A stretch of DNA of 64,000 nt from Bradyrhizobium sp. MOS002 (GTDB lineage: Bacteria > Pseudomonadota > Alphaproteobacteria > Rhizobiales > Xanthobacteraceae). Below, piece by piece: positions 17,296 to 25,465 of the stretch. Position numbers and translations under genes: made by a program. Every line of letters begins with the position of its first letter. Position 1 is the first letter of the stretch. Under the pieces are notes generated by a model. The model did no database searches. It worked only from the letters and a program-made list of their open reading frames with translations, and was not told the DNA's origin. The stretch spans positions 372,001 through 436,000 of the forward strand of contig NZ_PYFX01000003.1 in assembly GCF_003020115.1 (NCBI RefSeq). The letters run 5' to 3'.

Positions 17296-18066
17296 ATGGA
17301 TCTCGGTCTCAAAGGCAAGAACGCCGTCGTGCTTGGCGGTACGCGCGGCATCGGGCGGGCGATTGCGGCGACGCTGGCCGGCGAAGGCAGCAATGTCGCG
17401 GTGTGTGCACGCAACGCCGATCAGGTTGCCGCCGCCGTTGCGGAGTTGAAGGCCAGCGGGATTCGAGCGACCGGCGGCCCGGTCGATGTCACCGACGGCG
17501 CGGCACTGAAATCCTGGATCGAGAATGCTGCAAAGGAGCTTGGCGGCATCGACATGCTGTTCTCCAACGCGGGCGCGATGGCGCAAGGCCATGATGCCGC
17601 ATCGTGGGAACAGAATTTCCGCCTCGACGTGCTCGGCGCCGTGCACGCGTTCGACGCCGCGCGGCCGTTCCTCGAGGCCAGCGGCGACAAGGGTGGCGAC
17701 GCCGCCTTCGTGATCATCTCGTCGATCTCCGCGGCGCAAGCCGACACGGCGAGCTCCTACGGCCCGATCAAGGCGGCGTTGATCCACATGGCCAAGGGGC
17801 TGGCGCGGCAATATGCGAAGAAGAAGATTCGCGTCAACGTGGTCTCGCCTGGCACGGTCTATTTCAAGGGCGGCGTCTGGAATACGATCGAGCAGAACAT
17901 GCCCGAGCGCTACAATGATGCGATGAAGCGTAACCCCACCGGCCGCATGGCCACGCCACAGGAGATCGCGAGCGCAGCGGTGTTTCTGGCGAGCCCGGTG
18001 TCGGGGTTCACCACGGGCTCCAATCTCGTCGTGGATGGGGCGATCTCGAACCGGGTGAATTTTTGA
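17296..18066 (+). CDS. SDR-family oxidoreductase
   Basis: A 256-residue short-chain dehydrogenase. The nucleotide-binding loop GGTRGIGRAIAATL is at residues 13-26, the NAG motif appears as SNAGAM near 90, the catalytic serine is in IISSIS near 143, and the pair YGPIK supplies tyrosine and lysine near 155-159. It ends with a typical GSNLVVDGAI. It should oxidise or reduce a hydroxyl/keto group with NAD(P)(H). No neighbour gives the substrate. The ATG at 17296 follows AAGGAAAACC; the longer open frame upstream runs through the palindromic repeat and is not coding. Confidence 0.9.
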   Translation: MDLGLKGKNAVVLGGTRGIGRAIAATLAGEGSNVAVCARNADQVAAAVAELKASGIRATGGPVDVTDGAALKSWIENAAKELGGIDMLFSNAGAMAQGHDAASWEQNFRLDVLGAVHAFDAARPFLEASGDKGGDAAFVIISSISAAQADTASSYGPIKAALIHMAKGLARQYAKKKIRVNVVSPGTVYFKGGVWNTIEQNMPERYNDAMKRNPTGRMATPQEIASAAVFLASPVSGFTTGSNLVVDGAISNRVNF

Positions 18067-18075
18067 GGCCACGCT

Positions 18076-18176
18076 GTCATCGCCCGGCTTGACCGGGCGA
18101 TCCGGTATTCCGAGGCAACAGAAGTTGAATCGTGAAGCCGCAGCGTACTGGATACCCCGCCTCCGCGGGGTATGAC
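18076..18176. repeat. palindromic intergenic repeat, type B variant
   Basis: GTCATCGCCCGGCTTGACCG at one end and CGCGGGGTATGAC at the other, with internal stems CGCCCGG/CCGGGCG and ACCCCGC/GCGGGGT. It follows the SDR stop codon by 10 bp. Confidence 0.7.
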
Positions 18177-18211
18177 ACCGAGAGTATGACGCGCGCTCGT
18201 CGCAACAAACT

Positions 18212-18291
18212 CGTCATTGCGAGCGCAGCGAAGCAATCCAGAGTCTTGCCGCGGTGACAGTCTGGATTGCTTCGCTGTGCTCGCAATGACG
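18212..18291. repeat. palindromic intergenic repeat, type A, copy 2
   Basis: Near-identical arrangement to the copy at 17138: CGTCATTGCGAGC...GCTCGCAATGACG with the inner GCAATCCAGA/TCTGGATTGC stem. It lies in the 3' region shared by the SDR and dnaE2 genes. Confidence 0.85.
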
Positions 18292-18318
18292 GTGGGGCAG
18301 CAGAGAGCGCTACATTCC

Positions 18319-21300
18319 TCAATGGAAATCCCGTGACGGCGGCAGGATGCGGACGTTGCGGGGATGGCGAAGTTTTTGCGCGGGCGCATCGGTGTGGGCG
18401 CGGGGATCGTCGTTGAGCGGCTCGACCACGGTGGCACCTGCCGGCACCGGATGCTTGCGGCCGAGGGCGTCATTGGCGAGGCTGACCAGATCGTGCGAGC
18501 GGTCGATCATGCGCTGGGCAATGAGGTGCGTCACCTTTTCGGGGCTGCTCTGGATGTAGCCCTCGACCAGGATGAGGCGCGCGCCCATCACCTCCTTGCG
18601 GTACTGCTCCATGATCTTCGGCCACACCACGACATTGGCGATGCCGGTTTCGTCCTCCAGTGTCATGAACACGACGCCGCTGGCGCTGCCTGGCCGCTGC
18701 CGTACCAGCACGACGCCGGCACAGCGGACACGGCGCCGCTCGTTGTCATGATTGATGTCCTTGCAGGCCACGATGCGCTCGCGCGTAAACATCTCGCGCA
18801 AAAATTCCATCGGATGGCCTTTGAGCGAAAGGCGAATGGTCTGGTAGTCCGCGACCACCTGTTCGGCCCGCGGCATCACCGGCAACGGCCTGGCGTACTC
18901 GTCCGGCTGCTCGCGTGCGGTGGCCACCTCGAACAGCGGCAGCGGCACGTCGTCGGGCAGGCGCCGCACCTGCCACAGCGCCTCGCGGCGGTCGAGCCCG
19001 AACGAGCGGAAGGCGTCGGCATCGGCGAGCAGGATCAACGCGCGCTTGGGCAGTCCGGTGTCGCGGGCGAAGTCTTCCAGCGAGGTGAAGGGCCGGCGGT
19101 TGCGCGCGGCGACGATGCGGTCGGCCCAGTCTTTCGCCTTGTCATTCCGGGGCGACGCATGAGCGTCGAACCCGGAATCCATGCCTCCAGGCGCGTGCGG
19201 CCTGATGGATTCCGGGCTCGCGCCAAGCGGCGCGCCTCCATTGCGCAATTGCGCCATTGGGAATGACGATTGGAGATGTTTCAAGCGCTCCTCATCCTCA
19301 TCGAGCCAATGAAAACCGTCGATCTGGCGGAAGCCCAGACGCACGGCGCAATATTTGCCACTTCCTTCTTCCAGCGTGTTCTGCGCAAAGCTGTGGGACA
19401 CGTCGATATCGCGCACCTCGACGCCGTTCTTGCGGGCGTCGCTGACGATCTGCGCCGGGGCGTAAAAGCCCATCGGCTGCGAGTTCAGGAGGCCGCAGCA
19501 GAATGCATCAGGGTGATAATGCTTCAGCCATGAGGAGATATAGACAAGCTGCGCGAAGCTTGCGGCATGACTCTCCGGAAAGCCGTAACTGCCAAAACCC
19601 TTGATCTGTTCGAAACAGTTTCTGGCAAAATCCGGCGCATAGCCGCGCGCGATCATGTTGCCGATCATCTTGTCTTCGAACTTGCCGATGGTGCCGACGT
19701 TGCGGAACGTTGCCATCGCCCGGCGGAGGCCGTTGGCCTCCTCGGGCGTGAACTTCGCGGCCTCGATCGCGATCCGCATCGCCTGCTCCTGGAACAAGGG
19801 CACGCCGAGGGTCTTGTGCAGCACTCTGTAAAGCTCGTCCTTGTCGCCATGCTCCGGTGACGGCGATGGATAGTTCACTTTTTCCAAGCCGTTCCGCCGC
19901 CGCAAATAGGGATGCACCATGTCGCCCTGGATCGGCCCCGGCCGCACGATCGCGACCTCGATCACGAGATCGTAGAAGGTCCGTGGCCTCAGGCGCGGCA
20001 GCATGTTCATCTGCGCACGGCTCTCGACCTGGAATACACCGAGCGACTCCCCGTCACACAGCATGTCGTAGACTTTGGAATCATCCTGCGGGACGCTCGC
20101 CAGCATCCAGCGTTCGCCCTTGTGCTGTTCGATCAGATCAAAGCACTTGCGGATGCAGGTCAGCATGCCCAGCGCGAGCACGTCGACCTTCATCATGCTG
20201 AGCGCGTCGACATCGTCCTTGTCCCATTCGATGAAGGTGCGATCGTCCATCGCGGCATTGCCGATCGGCACATAGGTATCGAGCCGGTCCTGCGTGAGCA
20301 CATAGCCGCCGACATGCTGGGACAGATGACGCGGAAATTCGATCAGCTCGGTCGCGAGCTCGACCGCGAGGTTGATCATGGAATTTTGCGGATCGAGGCC
20401 GGCCTGCCTGACCTGCATGTCGTTGAGACCCTTGCCCCAGCTGCCCCAGACGGTGTCGGCGAGTGCGGCGGTGACGTCCTCGGTCAGGCCCAGCGCCTTG
20501 CCGACGTCGCGGATGGCGCTGCGCGGGCGATAATGAATGACGGTGGCGATGATCGCGGCGCGGTGGCGGCCGTAACGGCGATAGACATATTGCATCACCT
20601 CCTCGCGCCGCGAATGCTCGAAATCGACGTCGATGTCGGGCGGCTCCAGCCGTTCCTTGGAGATGAAGCGCTCGAACAGCAGATCGACCTTGGTCGGGTC
20701 GACCGAGGTGATGCCGAGCACGTAGCAGACCGCCGAATTTGCCGCCGATCCACGCCCCTGGCACAGAATGTTCTGGCTGCGGGCGTAATGCACGATGTCG
20801 TGTACGGTAAGAAAGTAATGCGCGTATTTCAGCTCGGCGATCAGCGCGAGTTCTTTCTTCAGGGTGGCGCGCAGCTTGTCGTCGATCCTGCCATCGAAAT
20901 ATTTGTCGACGCCGGCCCAGGTCAGATCCTCCAGATGCCCTTGCGCGGTCTTGCCCCGCGGTACCGGTTCGTCCGGATACTGGTATTTGAGCTGGTCGAG
21001 CGAGAAGGTGATCTGGTCCGCAAAGCGCATGGTCTCCGCGATCGCCTCGGGGAAATCGCGGAACAGCCGCGCCATCTCCCTGGGCGTCTTCAGAAACCGC
21101 TCTGCATTGGCTTCCAGCTTCCGGCCGACCGCCTCGATCGTGGTCTTTTCCCGGATGCAGGTCAGCACGTCCTGGAGGGGACGGCGCGCGGGATGGTGAT
21201 AGAGCACCTCGTTGGTCGCGAGCAGCGGCACTTTTGCTTTTGCGGCGAGATCATCGAGCTGCGCGAGGCGACGGCGGTCGTCGCCGCGATAGACCAGGCT

Positions 21301-21795
21301 CGCCGCCAGCCACACGCCCTCGGCGCGACTTGCCTTCAGCTTGGCGAGAAGGTCCTGCGCTTGCGCCGCATCGAAGCGATGCGGCAGCGTCAGGATCAGG
21401 AGCTGGCCTTCCGAAAACGCAAGGAGATCGGCGAAGGTGAGATGGCACTCGCCCTTCGCGATCCGTGTGATGTCGTCGCCGCGCTTGCCCCTGGTGAGAA
21501 GCTGGCACAGCCGGCCATAGGCGGCGCGGTCGCGCGGATAGACCAGAATATCGGGCGTCCCATCGATGAAGACGATGCGCGTGCCGATCAAAAGCTTCGG
21601 CTTGTGCAGCACCTCGTCATTGTCGAGCTCCTTGTAGGCGCGCACCACACCGGCGAGCGTGTTGTGGTCGGCGATGCCGATCGCAGGAATGCCGAGGATG
21701 CTGGCTTGGTGCACATAGGCGCGCGGATCCGAGCCGCCGCGCAGGAAGGAGAAATTCGTGGTGATGCCGATCTCGGCATAAGCGGGCGTGTTCAT
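18319..21795 (-). CDS. dnaE2: error-prone DNA polymerase DnaE2
   Basis: A 1158-residue C-family polymerase alpha subunit and the third gene of the imuA-imuB-dnaE2 mutasome operon, used for damage-tolerant, mutagenic DNA synthesis. The N-terminal PHP domain begins at AEIGITTNFSFLRGGSDP; the catalytic region contains PDIDVDFEHSRREEV with the acidic residues of the active site and GRGSAANSAVCYVLGI; a helix-hairpin-helix and an OB fold (GVVLVRQRPGSASGVVF) are near the C-terminus. The start at 21795 overlaps the imuB stop codon by four bases (ATGA). Residues about 843-885 are not polymerase sequence: they are encoded by a palindromic repeat (see 19141-19267) inserted in frame just before DWADRIVAARNRRPF. 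The rest of the protein is continuous with the family, so it is probably functional. Confidence 0.95.
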   Translation of the reverse strand: MNTPAYAEIGITTNFSFLRGGSDPRAYVHQASILGIPAIGIADHNTLAGVVRAYKELDNDEVLHKPKLLIGTRIVFIDGTPDILVYPRDRAAYGRLCQLLTRGKRGDDITRIAKGECHLTFADLLAFSEGQLLILTLPHRFDAAQAQDLLAKLKASRAEGVWLAASLVYRGDDRRRLAQLDDLAAKAKVPLLATNEVLYHHPARRPLQDVLTCIREKTTIEAVGRKLEANAERFLKTPREMARLFRDFPEAIAETMRFADQITFSLDQLKYQYPDEPVPRGKTAQGHLEDLTWAGVDKYFDGRIDDKLRATLKKELALIAELKYAHYFLTVHDIVHYARSQNILCQGRGSAANSAVCYVLGITSVDPTKVDLLFERFISKERLEPPDIDVDFEHSRREEVMQYVYRRYGRHRAAIIATVIHYRPRSAIRDVGKALGLTEDVTAALADTVWGSWGKGLNDMQVRQAGLDPQNSMINLAVELATELIEFPRHLSQHVGGYVLTQDRLDTYVPIGNAAMDDRTFIEWDKDDVDALSMMKVDVLALGMLTCIRKCFDLIEQHKGERWMLASVPQDDSKVYDMLCDGESLGVFQVESRAQMNMLPRLRPRTFYDLVIEVAIVRPGPIQGDMVHPYLRRRNGLEKVNYPSPSPEHGDKDELYRVLHKTLGVPLFQEQAMRIAIEAAKFTPEEANGLRRAMATFRNVGTIGKFEDKMIGNMIARGYAPDFARNCFEQIKGFGSYGFPESHAASFAQLVYISSWLKHYHPDAFCCGLLNSQPMGFYAPAQIVSDARKNGVEVRDIDVSHSFAQNTLEEGSGKYCAVRLGFRQIDGFHWLDEDEERLKHLQSSFPMAQLRNGGAPLGASPESIRPHAPGGMDSGFDAHASPRNDKAKDWADRIVAARNRRPFTSLEDFARDTGLPKRALILLADADAFRSFGLDRREALWQVRRLPDDVPLPLFEVATAREQPDEYARPLPVMPRAEQVVADYQTIRLSLKGHPMEFLREMFTRERIVACKDINHDNERRRVRCAGVVLVRQRPGSASGVVFMTLEDETGIANVVVWPKIMEQYRKEVMGARLILVEGYIQSSPEKVTHLIAQRMIDRSHDLVSLANDALGRKHPVPAGATVVEPLNDDPRAHTDAPAQKLRHPRNVRILPPSRDFH
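19141..19267. repeat. palindromic repeat inserted inside dnaE2
   Basis: The ends GTCATTCC and GGAATGAC are inverted, and inside lie 12-bp perfect arms CCCGGAATCCAT (19171-19182) and ATGGATTCCGGG (19205-19216) with a 22-bp spacer. This is the structure of the intergenic palindromes found elsewhere in the window. It is read in frame as about 43 residues of DnaE2. Confidence 0.8.
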
Positions 21796-23384
21796 GCGAA
21801 GAGACCGTGCACATACCAACCGGGAGGAGCGGGCTTGCCGTCGCCGTCGAAGCACTCCCCCTCGTAAAGACCGTCGCGAAAGATCCAGAAGCGCAGGCCC
21901 TCGGCATCCTCGATACGGAAATAGTCCCGCGTCAGTTGCTTGCCGTCCTGCCGCCACCATTCCATGGCGATGCGCTCGGGGCCTTCCACCCGCACCACCG
22001 CATGCTGCGCGCGACGCCAGGTGAATTGATGCGGCGGGCCGTCCGGCACGGTCGCGAACGGCACATTGATCGGCTCAGGCTTGTCGAACAGCCGCAAGGG
22101 ACGCAATGGCGGCTCAGTCTCGGTGCGCGCCGGCCATTCGGCCTGCATGGCCACGGCGAGATGATGCTGCGCCGGCGCGGCCAGCACCGCACATTCGGGG
22201 ATATGGGTATCCTCAGGCAGATGCACGACGACGCGCTTTCCGCCGATGCGCGCGGCGATGCGGTCGATCAGCGCGGCAAGCTCGTCATTGTCGTGGACAT
22301 GGGCGTCAAGATCGCGCTGCTCCTGCACCACGATCTCGGTGCGGCTTGCCGACAGCCGCACCATGTCGAAGCCGAAGCCGGGATCGAGGGGATCGGCGAG
22401 TGCATCGAGGCGCTCGCGGAATAGCCGGTCGACGACCGCGCTCCGCGTCACGGGACGTCCGGTCTCGACCATGATCGCACGCACCGCGCCGTCGGTCCGG
22501 AAGAAGGTAGCCTCGAGCCGGCGCGCGCCCTTGCCCTGCTTCTCCATCGACGCGATCAGCGTGTCCGCCAACCGCGACAGCGTCATCGCGATCATGGTGT
22601 CGGTCGCGATCGGCTCGGCAAAGCGTTTCTCTACGATGTAATCGGGCAGCGGCTTACGTGGATTGATCGGCGCATCGCCCTGCCCCAGCGCATGCGCGAG
22701 CAGCGTGGAGAACCGTGCGCCGAACCGCGCCGTGATTTCGCTCGGCGTTCGCGAGGCGACATCGCCGATGGTCTTCAAGCCGGCGCGGCGCAGACCGGTG
22801 CTGATGGTCTCACCCGCACCAAGCGCGGACACCGGAAACCGGCTGATTGCCGCCGCCTCCCCGCCATCGGCAACGATGGTCCCTGATGATTGCCGCGTCA
22901 GCGTGCGCGCGCAGACCGAGGTGCCGGCGATCGCCGCGCTGACGGCAAAGCCCTGGCGATCGAGGGCACGGACAAGGGTTTGCAACAGCGCAGCCTCGCC
23001 GCCGAACAGATGCGCGCAGCCGGTGATGTCGAGGAACAGCCCGTGCGGCGGATCGAGCGCCACCAGCGGCGTGAAGCGGTCGCACCAGTCGGCGATGTCG
23101 CCGATCGTCTTCGCATCGGCCACGGCATCGGCGTCGAACACCTTGAGATTCGGACACATCGCCCGGGCATTGGCCAGAGGCTGGCCGATATGCAGACCGA
23201 GGCGCTCGGCCGCCTCGTCCAGCGCATGGATCACCAGCGCGTTGCTGTCCTTGGCAACGACGATGCTGGGCTCATTGTCTTTATGCAGTCCGACGTTGCC
23301 AAAGAACCGCTGGATCCGGTCGATGGGCAGTCGCGGCAGCCACAGGCTGAGGATACGCCGACGATTCAGAGAACTGGCACTCAT
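21792..23384 (-). CDS. imuB: ImuB, catalytically inactive Y-family polymerase of the mutasome
   Basis: A 530-residue Y-family polymerase homologue. The N-terminus ILSLWLPRLPIDRIQR replaces the metal-binding aspartate motif of active DinB polymerases, and the second catalytic segment reads LDPPHGLFLDITG instead of SIDE, so it should not synthesise DNA. Its known role is to bridge DnaE2, ImuA and the sliding clamp; LRPLRLFDKPEPI near residue 440 resembles a clamp-binding peptide, but this is a guess. The ATG at 23384 lies inside the 3' end of imuA (104-bp overlap), and the stop codon overlaps dnaE2. The C-terminal 100 residues (WWRQDGKQLTRDYFRIED, WYVHGLFA) are the ImuB-specific tail. Confidence 0.93.
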   Translation of the reverse strand: MSASSLNRRRILSLWLPRLPIDRIQRFFGNVGLHKDNEPSIVVAKDSNALVIHALDEAAERLGLHIGQPLANARAMCPNLKVFDADAVADAKTIGDIADWCDRFTPLVALDPPHGLFLDITGCAHLFGGEAALLQTLVRALDRQGFAVSAAIAGTSVCARTLTRQSSGTIVADGGEAAAISRFPVSALGAGETISTGLRRAGLKTIGDVASRTPSEITARFGARFSTLLAHALGQGDAPINPRKPLPDYIVEKRFAEPIATDTMIAMTLSRLADTLIASMEKQGKGARRLEATFFRTDGAVRAIMVETGRPVTRSAVVDRLFRERLDALADPLDPGFGFDMVRLSASRTEIVVQEQRDLDAHVHDNDELAALIDRIAARIGGKRVVVHLPEDTHIPECAVLAAPAQHHLAVAMQAEWPARTETEPPLRPLRLFDKPEPINVPFATVPDGPPHQFTWRRAQHAVVRVEGPERIAMEWWRQDGKQLTRDYFRIEDAEGLRFWIFRDGLYEGECFDGDGKPAPPGWYVHGLFA

Positions 23385-24069
23385 CACATTTCCATTCCAT
23401 GATCCACCTGCCGCACGGGCCATGACGATTGCGCAGGAGCTCGGCATCGAAGCGCGGCGCCCCCCAGGCGCTCCACATCGCGCCCGGCGGCGAATGCGCC
23501 GCGCGAAGCATCCATCTGGTCTCGGCGGTTGAGGGCAAAGGTTGCGCCGCCATCCGCAGCAGCAAGCCGGTGACACCGGAAGACTGCGCAGCCAGCGTCA
23601 GCTTGCGGCTCGCCACGAGATCGAACTGCCTCGTCTCACCCCAGAGCTCCAGCACGACGGCGCCCAGCGCGTCGCAGGCGAGCGCATCGGCCGACGTGCG
23701 CAGCGCGCTCTCCACGTCGGCGGCGCGCACCATCACCATGCGGCGCGGATCGAGACCGATCTCGGCGAGCCCGCTCATCGACAGCGCGCCGGTTTCAATC
23801 TCTGAAAAATCCTGCCGCACCCACAGCAGCGGTTTGCGCGCCGTCATGCGCCCCGCAAGTCCCGTGACAAAGCCCGTCGCGGCCGCGCCCTGACGTCCCT
23901 CGCAAAACACCTCGTGGATTGCCGCGCGCGCGAGCCCGCCCTTCAGCGCGCTGTCGGCCTCGCGGTGGCCGAGCGCGACACGGTCGCGATGATGCACGAC
24001 CTCCGCCGTCTCGATGCGCTCGATCTGGCCGCGCAAGGCTGCAAGCGCGCTTGTTCGTGCGCCGCTCAT
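23281..24069 (-). CDS. imuA: ImuA, RecA/SulA-like mutasome protein
   Basis: A 262-residue protein, first gene of the SOS mutasome operon. It has the RecA-like core of ImuA: HEVFCEGRQGAAATGFVTGLAG in place of a Walker A loop, then KPLLWVRQDF and the strand ALGAVVLELWG. The C-terminal 60 residues (WSAWGAPRFDAELLRNRHGPCGRWIMEW) are conserved in the family and continue past the start of imuB. It is thought to stabilise the ImuB-DnaE2 complex. A LexA box lies 64 bp upstream of the ATG. The long overlap with imuB is larger than the usual few bases; a shorter imuB start is possible, but the imuB N-terminus fits the family from 23384. Confidence 0.92.
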   Translation of the reverse strand: MSGARTSALAALRGQIERIETAEVVHHRDRVALGHREADSALKGGLARAAIHEVFCEGRQGAAATGFVTGLAGRMTARKPLLWVRQDFSEIETGALSMSGLAEIGLDPRRMVMVRAADVESALRTSADALACDALGAVVLELWGETRQFDLVASRKLTLAAQSSGVTGLLLRMAAQPLPSTAETRWMLRAAHSPPGAMWSAWGAPRFDAELLRNRHGPCGRWIMEWKCDECQFSESSAYPQPVAAATAHRPDPAVLWQRRTA

Positions 24070-24132
24070 ATACGCCGCTCCTCAAGGGTGATCGCCAGTG
24101 GCTCAAAAAGAGAACCAGCGGCTAGCTCATTT

Positions 24133-24147
24133 GTTCATGATATGTTC
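24133..24147. promoter_or_regulatory. LexA (SOS) box GTTC-N7-GTTC between divergent operons
   Basis: GTTC at 24133-24136 and GTTC at 24144-24147 with a 7-bp spacer fit the alphaproteobacterial LexA consensus exactly. It is 64 bp from the imuA start on the left and about 83 bp from the radical SAM start on the right, so a single repressor dimer could control both directions. Confidence 0.85.
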
Positions 24148-24229
24148 TAATATAAAGCTAACGATGCCCCGGGAGTCAATCGAATTGGCGGACCTTGGGA
24201 TTCATAAGCTGAATCAAAGGGATTCCAAT

Positions 24230-25465
24230 ATGGACGTGCAACGCAAGCTGGAAATCCTGGCGGATGCCGCCAAGTATGACGCGTCCTGCGCCTCCAGCGG
24301 CACCGAGCGGCGGGATTCCAGCGACGGCAAGGGCATGGGCTCGACCGCGCCCGGCATGGGCATCTGCCATTCCTACGCGCCGGACGGCCGCTGCATCTCG
24401 CTGCTCAAGGTGCTGCTGACCAACGCCTGCAATTACGACTGCCTCTATTGCGTCAACCGCGCCTCCTCCAACGTGCCGCGTGCCCGCTTCACCGTCGACG
24501 AAGTGGTCAAGCTGACGCTCGACTTCTACCGGCGCAATTACATCGAAGGGCTGTTTCTCTCCTCCGGCATCATCCGCAACCCCGACTACACCATGGAGCA
24601 GGTGGTGAGCGTCGCGCGCAAACTGCGCGAGGAGCATCACTTCCGCGGCTACATCCATCTCAAGACGATCCCCGAGGCCGACGATGCATTGATCTCCGAG
24701 GCCGGCAAATATGCCGACCGCCTCTCCATCAACATCGAGATGCCGCAAGAGACGAGCCTGCAGCAATTCGCGCCCGAGAAAGACGTGCGCGCGATCCGCC
24801 GCACCATGGGCCGGCTGCGGCTGAAGCTGGACGAGGCCGAGGAAAGCCGCAGCGCGAAGACGAAAGCCAAGCCGCAGCGCTTCGCGCCGGCCGGCCAGAG
24901 CACGCAGATGATCGTCGGCGCCGACGCGGCCTCCGACCACACCATCCTCCACACCAGCGCCAATCTCTACGGTTCATACCGGCTGAGGCGCGTCTATTAT
25001 TCCGCGTTCAGCCCGATCCCCGATGCCAGCCGCGCGCTGCCTCTGCGCGCGCCGCCCTTGCTGCGCGAGCACCGACTCTACCAGGCCGACTGGCTGATGC
25101 GGTTCTACGGCTTCGACGTCGGCGAGATCGTCGACGACAGCGCGATGCTGCCGCTCGACATCGATCCAAAACTCGCCTGGGCGCTGCGCCACCGCGACCG
25201 CTTCCCGCTCGACGTCAACCGTGCCAGCCGCGAGGAATTGTTGCGCGTGCCAGGCTTCGGCACCAAGGCGGTCGAGCGCATCATCGCGGCGCGCCGCTCG
25301 ACCACCATCCGCGTCGCCGATCTCGCGCGGCTGCACGTGCCCCGCAACAAGGCGCTGCCGTTCATCGTCCTCAGCGATCACCGGCCCACGCCGCATCGCC
25401 TCGACGAGGCACGGCTGATCGAACGGTTCAAGCCGAAGGCAACACAACTGGGATTTGGCTTCTGA
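24230..25465 (+). CDS. putative DNA modification/repair radical SAM protein with C-terminal HhH
   Basis: A 411-residue radical SAM protein of the family annotated as putative DNA modification/repair. The cluster-binding motif is C67-x3-C71-x2-C74 (TNACNYDCLYC), followed by the glycine-rich SAM segments (FLSSGII, INIEMP). The end of the protein (about 327-360, LDVNRASREELLRVPGFG) is a helix-hairpin-helix, a non-specific DNA-binding unit, which supports action on DNA. The ATG at 24230 has an AAAGGGA ribosome site; upstream in-frame starts exist but would overlap the promoter. The next gene starts on the last base of its stop codon. Together with the SOS box upstream this looks like a damage-inducible repair operon. 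The reaction is unknown. Confidence 0.87.
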   Translation: MDVQRKLEILADAAKYDASCASSGTERRDSSDGKGMGSTAPGMGICHSYAPDGRCISLLKVLLTNACNYDCLYCVNRASSNVPRARFTVDEVVKLTLDFYRRNYIEGLFLSSGIIRNPDYTMEQVVSVARKLREEHHFRGYIHLKTIPEADDALISEAGKYADRLSINIEMPQETSLQQFAPEKDVRAIRRTMGRLRLKLDEAEESRSAKTKAKPQRFAPAGQSTQMIVGADAASDHTILHTSANLYGSYRLRRVYYSAFSPIPDASRALPLRAPPLLREHRLYQADWLMRFYGFDVGEIVDDSAMLPLDIDPKLAWALRHRDRFPLDVNRASREELLRVPGFGTKAVERIIAARRSTTIRVADLARLHVPRNKALPFIVLSDHRPTPHRLDEARLIERFKPKATQLGFGF

